Assembly (NCBI GenBank): GCA_025201765.1
Contig: MU623374.1
Coordinates: 62,001-126,000 of the forward strand
DNA from: Daldinia sp. FL1419
Lineage: Eukaryota > Ascomycota > Sordariomycetes > Xylariales > Hypoxylaceae
Length of the DNA stretch: 64,000 nucleotides
Direction of reading: 5' to 3'
Shown here: positions 51,974 through 62,655 of the stretch, one piece after another
How positions within the stretch are numbered: position 1 is the stretch's first letter
How the letters are laid out: the number at the start of each line of letters is the position of its first letter
Position numbers and translations under genes: made by a program
The notes under the pieces: generated by a model
Told to the model about the DNA's origin: nothing
What the model saw: only the letters and a program-made list of their open reading frames with translations
Database searches by the model: none

Positions 51974-53206
51974 ATGGACTTGTCAATACCCTCATCGTAC
52001 GAATCCATTAAGCCTGAGAGTCTTCTTGTAATATCTATTATCTTCACCGTTCTTGGGTTACATTTCCCTTCCAAGCTTCGCCCCCTTTTCCTTCCTCCGA
52101 CATGGCTCCTCGCCGCTTGGTCATTTGCCTCTGTTCAAGACAGTACGGCCTCTAAGGGGCTAATCGGACTTGAATCTTACACGGTAATGACAAGTATTAT
52201 CCACATGCTGATTCTCCCCCGAATATTATATTTCGAGAGTCAGTCAGCATTACCTAAAGCCTCGAAAAGCGACAAGCCTACAAGTCTAGACAGCCTCAAT
52301 CTATCGCTTAGTAGGTCCAGTATGTCAGCTGCGTGTTGGATTTGGAATAATCCTCGACACTTGTCTCGTCAAAGGTCAGAGGCCGGTCTAGCGCCCTGGT
52401 CCGAAGTGCTCAAATTCGCATTGTTTCGCATTTTAAAGATCGGAATTTTCATCTTCATTGACCGCTTCTTGGTTCAAAGACTCCATGGACATGTCACCTC
52501 TACCACCACTATACTCGACTTCACACCAGACCAAGAACCGATCCTACGGCACCTACTTGAATGGGACGATGACCCAATCTCGAGCCGCCAGCTACTTCTG
52601 AGAGCGTTCGTGTGTGTCTCTTGGATGTGGACAAATGTGCTCATGCTCGAGTCTTATCACGCTATACTATCCTTATTGTTTGTCGTAGTGTTACGATTCG
52701 ATGACCCTGAAGACTGGCCACCGCTCTTTGGTAACCCGGTTGAAGCATGGTCAGTCAGGAGATTCTGGGGTCGGTTCTGGCATCGCATCGCGTCGCCAAC
52801 TTTTGATACATATGCTAGAATTATCTCGCAGCGTATCCTACGACTGAAACCAGGGTCCTCTGCTGATAGAGCCATAGCTGCATTTGGAATATTCTTCCTG
52901 TCTGGGCTTGTACACGCTATAACGGCTTGGAAAGTTGGCCAAGGTGAGACTCGTCGCGATCTGTTCTTTTTTGGCGCCAATTACGTGGTTATAGGGGGGG
53001 AGATCCTTGTCTCAAGATTGGGTAGGAACTTGGTACGAAAGACAAGGTACGAAGAATTGCTGAGAAACCCCGGGATATGTGTAGTAGGGAAAACTTTAGG
53101 ATTTGCGTGGGTTTTTGCCTGGTTTTTCTGGTCAACGCCTAGATGGCTCTATCCCAAGATCCTTCGCCAGTCTATAAAGCAGGCGATAATTCAACGACAT
53201 ACATAG
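51974..53206 (+). CDS. Wax-synthase-like membrane-bound O-acyltransferase
   Basis: Integral membrane protein of the MBOAT_2/wax synthase domain family, which transfers acyl groups from CoA to hydroxyl groups; fungal members acetylate terpenoid or other secondary metabolites or make wax esters. From the ATG at 51,974 (MDLSIPSSYES) it has 410 residues in one exon. Several hydrophobic segments are visible: LLVISIIFTVLGLHF near the start, IFIFIDRFL, ILSLLFVVVL and FAWVFAWFFW near the end. Family marks are DWPPLFGNPVEAWSVRRFWG followed by RFWHR, and FFLSGLVHAI, whose His (about 313) is the expected catalytic one. The substrate cannot be read from context, because no terpene cyclase, PKS or P450 gene lies next to it. 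Confidence 0.85.
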   Translation: MDLSIPSSYESIKPESLLVISIIFTVLGLHFPSKLRPLFLPPTWLLAAWSFASVQDSTASKGLIGLESYTVMTSIIHMLILPRILYFESQSALPKASKSDKPTSLDSLNLSLSRSSMSAACWIWNNPRHLSRQRSEAGLAPWSEVLKFALFRILKIGIFIFIDRFLVQRLHGHVTSTTTILDFTPDQEPILRHLLEWDDDPISSRQLLLRAFVCVSWMWTNVLMLESYHAILSLLFVVVLRFDDPEDWPPLFGNPVEAWSVRRFWGRFWHRIASPTFDTYARIISQRILRLKPGSSADRAIAAFGIFFLSGLVHAITAWKVGQGETRRDLFFFGANYVVIGGEILVSRLGRNLVRKTRYEELLRNPGICVVGKTLGFAWVFAWFFWSTPRWLYPKILRQSIKQAIIQRHT

Positions 53207-55644
53207 ATAGACCAGAATACAGAGGAATTCGGCCAACCCCCATATCATAGACGCCCGTATATGTTAGGTTATATCACCTTCAGCTACCTCTTCTACTTAA
53301 GCGTTTGATCTCTAAGTTTGACTATTTCCCGTATCAGTTCCGCAGTATCATACCTAGTAGAGCTACGAAGTTTCACTTTGCGTATCCATTACTTAATCTA
53401 ACGAAGATATCCATTTCGCCGAATACCCTCCTATAAGCCAAACAATATTACCTACCGCATCAGGCATATCTTCGCCCGAGAGGATATAGCGCTACATCCA
53501 TACAGCCTTTCCGTATCTACGAGATGATTGGTAAATAAGAGCATTTGATTAGTCCTCAGCCCCTCTCTCGTTCGAGAGAGAAGGGTAAGGTTAGTAAACT
53601 ACCATCAACTTGGTCGGATAGTATGTGTGGATACCCTTTCTGCCCAAAGGATTAGTATATCACCGAGGTGGACTCGGTGACCCAAACGAGAGAAGCGCGA
53701 CCTGAGTATGTTGCAATGCTGGCACCATTCACAGCAACAATTACTAGAATAAGGTCATTCACTAAAAGTGAAACTCAGAAGCTTTGAAAAAATGAAAATG
53801 TTTGCTAAGGGAGTAGGTACATAGTGGATTCGAGTACACCTAGGAGCGAGTCTCAGAACTCGGCCAGAATGAATTCCAATATGAAAGTTAGGACTCAATT
53901 TGTGCTCAAGACTAAGAGTGATATTCGAGTGATAGAACCCAGCTTCATCTATACCTATTATTTCTATATAATACGAGGTAGTAATATTCATACGCCAAGT
54001 TATTGGTACCGTACTCTAACCGGAGATCCCCCGCAATCCCCGGGATGGCTCAGGATCCTGGATGTAGATCCCCCAGGTCTCGACCTGCCGTGTAATCCTA
54101 GTAAGGATCCCCGGATCCCCGGACCAAGGGTAAGGAAAGACCTTTTGTTGGGGAACCGGGGTAAGAGCATAACACTTGAGTACCGAATTCTAGAATGTCG
54201 CTCATCTCGCCTATCTAACGTAATAGATCTCACAGAAATTCTTGGCAAGCTCTCGCTCTTTTAGTGTGCAGGTAGATTTCAGTTGGTTTTGTACGTAAAC
54301 TGCACATATGCCTCGTGCCAGCCATTCACCTCTATATACCACTTCCCCCATAGTACGTAAAATCTATTATCTTACACGTAAAAATCCATCTCGTAAGGCA
54401 AAATATAGCAGGGATCTACCTATGGTTTATAATTCGTAGTATTTCTCCAAGGTGGTTTATGTTAAAGAAACCTGGAACGACCCTGGAATTTTATATAGTA
54501 GCTCCTTTTAATTCAGTAGGTACCTATCTATTCGACTACGAGTTGAGGCTTGCAGAAACGTAATGATACTAAATGATATAGGCGAGTTAGACATAGCTTG
54601 GGGCATGTGGATTTTCGGCCTAACCCAAATGCTCGCTTGTCCATTAGATGAGTAGACCCGAAGTAAGGGATGTACTACCAGGAAGTTGTCGACGTCAGGA
54701 TCCGCTTGACTCTATGAATGGGTAGTATATTACGTTACCTCCGAGCATACAAGAAACTCAAGGGACCAAGAGCTTCATAAATGAGGCTATTAGTATGTTT
54801 CTATGTGTAACTGAAGAGATCTCGTGCCATCGAAATTTACAAACATCTCAGCAGAAAAGCATCTTGTGACTAAAGTAAAAAAGATTTCGCGTTGACACCA
54901 GCAAAGTCCAGCCTATGAAACCAAAGATGCTAACCGAAAAGGTTGACCGATTATAATGAGGATATAACAGCTATTTCAAAATACTATTGGCTTCGGCTTA
55001 ACTGGTGTTCGTATGCACCCGCCGATCCGGGGTAGGACTACGTATACCTTTGAAGTTCGTCTCGTAGTTTAATAATCACTTTATTGCAAAGATAGGAGAT
55101 ATCGATCAGCTTCTTTTCTTGGATGACTTAGCATAGCTCCAAGATGTAGATACTTACCGCGGAGCATAGCGATGAATACCGGTAGACAGGAGTTGGTAGG
55201 GAATGGCTGTTCACTCACCGCAAAATTTACAAGGAACCTATGCAAAACTGCCGCGTATGGTATTCTCATACCCATTATTAACCAATGGAAATGACTGGCA
55301 GGGTAAGACAGACTAATGGTTGGAGAAGTCCATGGGAAAGGTATGCGGAGGGTTTGCTCTCCACCCCAGATATGAAGGGGTGTGTGGCTAGGAGTAGACA
55401 CTTGAGGATAGCCTCGATGGCAGAAATTGACATACTAGGCTGTATGTCCTATGGGCTCTTCAACTTAGGAAGTACATCAACTTGAAAATGTGTATATAAG
55501 GATCGTCATCGCCACGTCTACCAAAAGACTTCTACATATATCTACATCAGTAAAACACTACCAGACACTCGCAGGAACGAGAACATATTTAGATACTATC
55601 CCCAATACACTTCTACTTCTACGATATACCTAAGACCGACCAAC
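53207..55644. other. Gene-free spacer
   Basis: About 2.4 kb. A 146-codon frame (53,824-54,264, GTG start) and a 106-codon minus frame (55,081-55,401, GTG start) lack recognisable content. GGATCCCCGGATCCCCGG near 54,106-54,123 forms a small direct and palindromic GC block. Confidence 0.45.
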
Positions 55645-56229
55645 ATGCATTACTCAGCTCTCGCCACTTCCGTCGTCGCTTCGTTAGCATTCTTGCAGTG
55701 TATCTTAGCACCAATCCCCTTAATGGCGATCGGCATCTCGGCCTCGACGGCAGAAGCTATAACCTCCGGGCTTACCGCGGGTTCGATCGGCGCCGCGACT
55801 ACCGTCGGCCTCAACTGCGGCAACGGTAAATGCAGGAGACGTCGCCGCGCCGCGTTTCTCCATGCCACCAAGATGGCGCAAGCGATCGCCGAGCAGTTGA
55901 ACATCCCCGACGGAGATGTGCAAGGAATCCCGCCACCGCCTACCGCGCCCGAAGGAGTACCCCAGTTCAACATTGACGCCTGCTATTATGACGCCCTGAA
56001 CGCGACTGTCACGATGAACGGCCCTATAGCAGATAACCACATAAGAGTCGAGGGCCTTCCTCAAACTTGCATGGTCCTGAGCACAATCCTTGCCGGCAAG
56101 GCCGATGGAGGCCCTCAGCCCGTCCCCTGCGGTAACGCTTGTGTTGAATATACCGGGATGTCGGTGGATGAGTACGAGAATATCCGCTACATTCTCAATA
56201 CCCAGGTTCTGAAGAACGGTGAAAGTTAA
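55645..56229 (+). CDS. Small secreted cysteine-containing protein
   Basis: Single-exon gene for 194 residues; no family recognised. The first 22 residues (MHYSALATSVVASLAFLQCI...) form a signal peptide, followed by a second hydrophobic Ala/Gly/Ser-rich stretch (about 23-55). Apart from one Cys in the signal region there are six cysteines, at about 58, 63, 113, 142, 162 and 166, compatible with three disulfides. CRRRRRAA (63-70) is a strong Kex2-type processing site that would split the protein into a short N-terminal and a 126-residue C-terminal chain. One N-glycosylation site, NAT, lies near 119. Size, secretion and cysteines fit a candidate effector or other extracellular fungal protein. 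No function can be assigned from sequence. Confidence 0.75.
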   Translation: MHYSALATSVVASLAFLQCILAPIPLMAIGISASTAEAITSGLTAGSIGAATTVGLNCGNGKCRRRRRAAFLHATKMAQAIAEQLNIPDGDVQGIPPPPTAPEGVPQFNIDACYYDALNATVTMNGPIADNHIRVEGLPQTCMVLSTILAGKADGGPQPVPCGNACVEYTGMSVDEYENIRYILNTQVLKNGES

Positions 56230-56867
56230 TCTCGCGTTGGGGTATTATTTTACGATGTGAGGAGGCGAGATTGGCATTTTGGCACAACAATACCTATGGA
56301 ACAAAGCCCCAAGGGGGGCTGTAACGAGACCCGGACGAACCAGTACGATTTATCGGGTGTTTTGGTATCCGGGGCCTCTGGAAGGTCTGGGGTTGCGTAG
56401 ATCGGCTTTGTTATACAGTCGTTAACGAACAGGTTCTCTCAACGATTTGGGAAACAATGCGGATGATTGTCTGTTAGGAAATGTCGCCGAAAGCAGCCTA
56501 TTAGATACCCATTATACTGTATCGAGACAATTTAACATTTACAAAACAATCACTAAGTCCATTGGCATTATTTCATGGCTTGTAGAAACGAAAATCATAT
56601 TAGAGTAATATTAGTGTGATGTCTATCCTTAAACTGCTAAATGGCCCGGTATCCAAGAAAGAGTTAAACAGCGCGATTGTTTCATAAACAATGCTCTATA
56701 CTTGGTAACATTATGCGGTATCCAAAGTGGATATAGATGGTGGCCTAGAGCAGGATTTCCGAGCAACGTTCCACACATTCATGTCTCATCGACACGCCCT
56801 ATGACGATTAACAGGTTTTATCAAATATCATCCCCACGTTTTACATTTGGCGAGTTGGCTCGAAGCC
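56230..56867. other. Spacer
   Basis: Probably the 3' end of the secreted-protein gene and the promoter of the next gene. No frame is supported. Confidence 0.45.
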
Positions 56868-57926
56868 ATGGCTGACTTCTATGATTCCGCTCAAGCGGCT
56901 GCTATTGCTAATGTAACCGACCGGCCTGTCTACACGATCCAAAGCGAAAGAGTAGACCCGGGGTCTACCGATGTCCCGGACTTTCTCAGAGAAGATAATC
57001 TGAGACGAGCATATGCCTTGGAATGCTTACAGTTCTGCCGCGACAATATCGTGGAACGGCAGGTTTTATATACAACGTTGTGGGATCTCATACAAACCTA
57101 TAGTGCTGAGTTCAGAGAGCTTGTTTCACTCTGTGTTGGCTTTCCACGGGGTATATTCCACGAGAGGCACACGACCGAAGCTTCTCTTCTTAAATACGTC
57201 GGCAAGAATCGAGACGCATTCGGGAATCCCCTTAGCTACAAGGGCTTCTTTAATAGGACAAGACGATCTCTCTACTCCTTCTGGATAATGCCTATAGATG
57301 GCGTTTGGGTTATGATAGTCATGCATATCGTAAATCCTCTACAAAATGACTCGATGATGATAGAGAGGTACGATGGGATGCGGCTCAATGCCTGTGTCAT
57401 AAAGGTCTACGATGTTGTAGAGGAAGGTAGGCTCGAGAGGCGGCAAAGAATAGAAGAAAGGCTCCCTTTCATACTCGATCAGGGTGATATCGATACAATC
57501 AACCTACCGGGACGGCCACACGCGGCGGTGGAGGGAATTCCGTTCATTCCGTTTAGTCAAGCCAAGCAAGCGGGTATATTAATACACCTGCTTGCCGAGA
57601 GTTTGTTCGACAGGCTCGAGATGATTGTTCAACGAAATAAGAATCCTCTTATTGGGACTATTCATCAAAGATTGCACAATCGTTACGAATTGTCTTTATG
57701 GGATCAGATTCGGTTTCCTGGCGACGTAGGGTCAATTGCTCGAGCTCGCGGCCGAATGATTGGACACCTCATGACCGGCATGAGCTTCTCGAACGGCTGG
57801 CGTGTGACGGCGGCGTTCGAGGTCATTCCCTATCAACCCCCCCACCAGAACGGGCTTTCAGGAGCCTATAATCAAGGAAAAGTACACGACGACGTCCAGA
57901 GGGATGGTAACGAAAATTATTTTTGA
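56868..57926 (+). CDS. Uncharacterised 352-residue protein
   Basis: Single-exon frame from the ATG at 56,868 (MADFYDSAQAAAIAN); the frame stays open a little upstream but only with TTG. I do not recognise a family. It is soluble-looking with no signal peptide. It contains the aromatic segments KGFFNRTRRSLYSFWIMPI and GVWVMIVMHIVNP and an IHLLAESLFDRLEMIVQR helix. The W-x-hydrophobic strand following RRSLYSFWIMPIDG resembles, weakly, the core strand of papain-like proteases of the Ulp1 type, but no clear His-Asp-Cys triad is visible. The C-terminal 25 residues are polar and probably disordered. Length and lack of interruption support a real gene. Confidence 0.62.
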   Translation: MADFYDSAQAAAIANVTDRPVYTIQSERVDPGSTDVPDFLREDNLRRAYALECLQFCRDNIVERQVLYTTLWDLIQTYSAEFRELVSLCVGFPRGIFHERHTTEASLLKYVGKNRDAFGNPLSYKGFFNRTRRSLYSFWIMPIDGVWVMIVMHIVNPLQNDSMMIERYDGMRLNACVIKVYDVVEEGRLERRQRIEERLPFILDQGDIDTINLPGRPHAAVEGIPFIPFSQAKQAGILIHLLAESLFDRLEMIVQRNKNPLIGTIHQRLHNRYELSLWDQIRFPGDVGSIARARGRMIGHLMTGMSFSNGWRVTAAFEVIPYQPPHQNGLSGAYNQGKVHDDVQRDGNENYF

Positions 57927-59661
57927 GTGCATGCTGATTGAGGACTTGATAATCATGCAAGATAAATCTACCTATTTATACTAGGCACCTGAGATATATA
58001 CCGGACCGGTCGGGTAACCGTAAGGTGATATGTTTGGTCTATGGGCTGGAGTTAGTGAGGACGTTGTGTTCCATTTCTATTGATTTTAATGTAAGAGATT
58101 CGATGTTCTCCTTATTTATTTACGAGGAGGTAGTTAATAATATTCTTCTATTTGGCATGAAAAGATATATATAAATTACCTTGGCCAAGATGTTCCTTGA
58201 TAGGAACTAATCCATTGTCTTTTCCACCTCAGATGGTCGTATAGATTTACCTGTCATGCGTGGCTATGTACGTTTTAGAAACCCTTCCTTGATTATCTTA
58301 GACATTTGTTTTGGAATAGACGAGAGTTAATCAGGGTTTTTAGAACAGGCAATCTTCACAGCTAGAGAGTATACTGGTAACAGCGTGGAGGTCCTACCTA
58401 AATATAGAGAATAGTTGCGGCTATCTAGGTACCTAGTTAGTCAGAGGTGTCGATTTAATATAAGTCGTCATCATTCTTTCGAGACTAGTAAGCAAAGATC
58501 TATAACACCAAATGCGATAGGGAATAGTTAACATTGATATCCAGGTCCTGGAATAACACCAAGTTGGCTAGAGATATTAATTGCTTACCTTTACTTTAAC
58601 AAAAGTAAAGAGTTGAGACCCGACTAAGACTCAAGACTCGCCCCTTTGGGCAATGACGTAGCGTTTTTAGCCAATTGGCGGTTCGGGAAGTGATCCCGCG
58701 AAACTTGTACTATATAATAAGACAAGGACCCCGGGGATTTTCAGGATGAAAGCAAAAATGATCCGATCAAGGTCACATAAATCCAATAGACTTGTATCAC
58801 TCTTCTTTCATCGTTGACGCAAAATCTTTTTTTTTTTTCCTCTTTATACGACTTGAGTATCACGAAAGTCACGATAACTAGCAAGTCAGGGGTCTTTTTT
58901 ACTACTACCGCGTCTTACCTAACTACGTACCTTGGTTAGGGTACAAGCCTACCTATAGGTTGCGTTAGAGATGCTGATCATTGCCGTCATCGTCCAACTC
59001 TTACTTTTTAATCTCCGGCCACTAGTCTTATCTCCCAATGCTATTTCGCTGTTTGTTTACGACATGCCACATATGTAAGGTACCGGTTTATATGCGAGAT
59101 AACAAAGGTGACTTTCCCTCCCCCGATTGGCTATTAAGCTAGGTATTCAAGGTGAACAGGGAGGAGGTACACATAGTATTGGAGTTGTGCTATTAGTCCA
59201 TCGCTACTGCGGCCTTTTAAGCCTTTTAAGCCTTTTAAGTGGTACAACAGTACAACAAGGAAATTCGTCATTAGAAATGCGGCGTAGTTAGATCTTAATT
59301 TAATAACACGCCGATAGGAACGCATGGTTTCGTATGATAGATAAAACTAATAACAACAGGTAGGTAGGAATCACGCAGGGCTCTTCCCTTGAAGCCTCGA
59401 GGGTTTTGACGGGTAACATATCCCCTGACTTATGGGAACGACTCGTGAGCTACATACGCTATATGTGCCAATACTACCATTTATACAGGGGTGTCTTACA
59501 CATATATTAGAATGCCAGCTCCTGAGGGCGTGTCCATGTTTCATTCGCTTTTTTCTCAACTCCCGGCCTTCTCGTGAGGAGATTTACGAGGAGACACTTG
59601 GTCATTCCGCCGTTCGTTACTGCTAAATCACCTAGGCCTTCGACTTGTGACGCGGCTCGCC
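57927..59661. other. Gene-free spacer upstream of the S53 peptidase
   Basis: AT-rich with a T tract near 58,826-58,838 and three copies of GCCTTTTAA at 59,212-59,239. A short minus frame here is low in information. No gene. Confidence 0.5.
59212..59239. repeat. Three copies of GCCTTTTAA
   Basis: A 9-bp unit in perfect tandem, similar in style to the CAGCTTAAG repeat at 5438. Confidence 0.9.
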
Positions 59662-61739
59662 ATGAGGGTCTCCTCTCTCGTCTGCGCTTCCATTGCGCTT
59701 CTCCAAGCCACCGTCGAATGTAAAGATGTTGTCGTCGAGTCTCTACCAAAGGTGCCAATGGGCTGGAGGAAGATCAAAAACGCAGACCCCAATCAAGTAG
59801 TCAAATTGCGAATTGCTCTTGAACAGCCCAACCTAGACCGGTTTGAACAAGTGCTCTACGATATATCTACCCCTCAGCATCCCTTATATGGGCAGCATCT
59901 ATCGCGCGATGAACTGAAGGAGATGATGAAGCCGAGAGAGGAATCGACTTCTGCCGTACTCGAATGGCTTCAGAACTCTGGCATCCCCGTATCGGATATC
60001 GAGAATGACGGAGAATGGGTCAACTTCCAAACCACCGTGCTAAAGGCGTCAAACTTGTTAAACACCGAGTTCCAAGTATATAACCATGTCGGAACCGACG
60101 CGCAGCGAATCCGAACTCTGCAGTACGCACCCGTCTTGGCTAGACGGAATGAATACGAGATTTTGCTAACACGAAAATAGCTATTCCGTTCCCGAGGAAG
60201 TCCGGACCCATATCACCATGATCCAGCCGACGACCAGATTCGGTCAGATGAAACCGCACGCCGTGGAGGTGTACGAGGTCATCGAGCAAAAGGAGGCGGC
60301 TACTTTATTCCACGCTGCCGCGGAGATTCCTACCCAGGAGCTTAATGTGACGTTTTGTAATACCACCATAACCCCCGAATGCTTGAGGGCGCTTTACAAC
60401 GTTGGTGACACAGCAGCGGATCCTAGCGTCGCCACCATCTTTGGTGTTAGCGGTTTCCTGGAGGAATATGCGAAGCACGATGCATTGGATAAATTCCTCG
60501 AGCAATTCGCTCCTTATGCCCTTGCTCAGAACTTTACCACGCTTTCCGTTAATGGCGGCCAGGATAACCAGACTGACTCCGTCGATGATGATATTGAGGC
60601 CAATTTGGATATGCAGTACGCTGCATCATTGGGATTCAACACGGAAATTCGATACTACTCCAATGGCGGCCGTGGACCATTAGTTCCCGATCTCGAGTAA
60701 GTAACAAATCCCCACCGTTTATGGATTAACAGCATGCTAATATGATCTAGTCAACCGGATCCGAACACCGTGAGTGGATTTAAGTCACGAAATACCTAAA
60801 GGCTTATTTATTAACACTTATCTAACCGTAGGGATCTAATGAGCCATACCTCGAGTACCTCACCTACCTCCTGGATCTCCCAGACGAGGAACTCCCTCAC
60901 ACTCTAACCACCTCCTACGGCGAAGACGAGCAGTCAGTACCCAAGACGTACGTCGAGAAGGTCTGCAGCATGTTTGGACAGCTAGGCGCCCGCGGAGTGT
61001 CTGTCCTCTTTAGCTCTGGAGAGTACGTCCTATGAGCTTGCCAATGCTAATTTATATACAATAATCTAACCGTTATTCTAGCACCGGCCCAGGCAGTGCT
61101 TGCCAAACCAACGACGGCAAAAACACCACACGCCTCCTCCCCATCTTCCCCGCTGCCTGCCCATACGTGACCTCGGTGGGCGGCACCGTAGGCGTCGAGC
61201 CTGAGCGCGCCGTCTCTTTCTCCTCTGGCGGCTTCTCCGACTTATTTCCACGCCCGTCGTATCAAAAGGCTGCCGTAGACGCATACCTAGGCACCATCGG
61301 GAGCACCTTTGAGGGTCTCTACAACCCGTCGGGGCGCGGATTCCCGGACGTCGCAGCGCAAGGCCGCAACTTCAACGTCATTTCCCAAGGACAAGTCATC
61401 AAAGTCGGCGGAACATCTGCATCCGCACCGGCCTTCGCCGCCATCATCAGCTTGCTGAACAACGCGCGCATCAAGAGCGGAGAGAAACCGCTTGGTTTCC
61501 TAAACCCCTGGCTCTACAGCGACGCTGCCAACGGCGGACTAACGGATATCGTGGACGGCGGAAGCACAGGGTGCACCGGCCGGGATATCTACAGCGGCCT
61601 GCCGGCGCCGTACGTCCCTGGCGCGGGGTGGAACGCGACCAAGGGGTGGGATCCCGTTACCGGTCTTGGAACCCCGTTGTTCGATGTGTTGCTTGAGAAA
61701 GTCGCCCCGGGCGTCGAGATGCCGAAAATCACCGCGTAG
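59662..61739 (+). CDS. Secreted tripeptidyl-peptidase / sedolisin, family S53
   Basis: Secreted acid serine peptidase of the sedolisin family, removing tripeptides from proteins outside the cell. Five exons: 59,662-60,122, 60,181-60,696, 60,751-60,769 (only 19 bases), 60,832-61,022 and 61,082-61,739, giving 614 residues. The joins restore HYSVPEEV, PDLDQPDPNTGSNEPYLEYL and SSGDTGPGSACQ, all expected in the family. A signal peptide (MRVSSLVCASIALLQATVEC) precedes the pro-kumamolisin prodomain (about 25-175; HPLYGQHLSRDELKEMM). Catalytic residues sit in DIEANLDMQYA (Glu and Asp, about 290), SSGDTG (oxyanion Asp, about 396) and GGTSASAPAFA (Ser, about 504). GRGFPDVAAQG and WDPVTGLGTP are further marks. 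The enzyme should self-activate at acid pH. Confidence 0.95.
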
Positions 61740-62655
61740 GCCAACGCCACCTTGTCTCTAGTACTTGTAAAAACACCGGGTTAGGCAGTTGGTGTCGGCT
61801 GCAGACGGGTTCCTGTAGGTACAACTTTGAACGTCTGGATTCTTCCGGACGCGAGAGAATCGGCTATCCGATAGAGCTATAGTGTATATTAATACTGCTA
61901 AATATACCTATCCGGTACCTCTTATTACGAAGTACCATTATGGTGTTTGATAGGCTATGTTGTGAAGTATGATACCAATTGTTAGGTATAGGCTTAGTCT
62001 GATTCCCAACGCCATGAGGACTGATTTTTCGGACGGCAAAGTAGTCTTATTTTGTTAACCTCGTATACAGAGAAATTGCAGCTTTTGTTATTTAATAGTT
62101 TGATGTGGGCGCAGGTCCCATTATTACGAATTTTGACTTATTATACATGAACTTCAAGTTCTTCATAGTCATGAAATCTCCTTTTTTTCACGATATGCAA
62201 AGCTTCAGGCCAGAGAGCCAGGAACGTGAGCAATCTAATAAATACGTATATACAGAATCATTTAAACGTGAAAAAGTATACTAATAAGCATACGAGCGTA
62301 CGTATCTACTTATGTATAGTACAATACCAGCCCGTCATCTCAAGCCTGGATCCCGACCCCGAGAAAAGATCCAATAGACAAGCCGCCCAAGCGGTGAATA
62401 ATTCGCATAAAACCATGCGTACATGAGAAATAATGCATTAAGGATTTCCACCCTCCCCATACTAACCGGGTGGGGACCGTAAGGCCTGCCGATGTTCTAG
62501 ATATCAGATGGAAGGTCATGAATTAATGTAGATCCACCGAGATCTGTCGTCCCCCGTATAATTTGATACTTTCTACCCCGGTCGTATCGTTTCCCGAGAT
62601 TAATAATAAGTCGTTTCGTTATCGTTCATCTACCCTAAAGCACTCTCGGGGCACT
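61740..62655. other. Convergent spacer between S53 peptidase and SSO1
   Basis: The 3' ends of both neighbours meet here. AT-rich; no frame is supported. Confidence 0.5.

Noticed and set aside
53824..54264. 146-codon frame in the 53-55 kb spacer
   Set aside because: GTG start, no family resemblance, composition like the surrounding spacer.
50391..61739. Secondary-metabolite gene cluster
   Set aside because: Only an acyltransferase is of the right kind. No PKS, NRPS, terpene cyclase, P450 or cluster regulator lies in the region.
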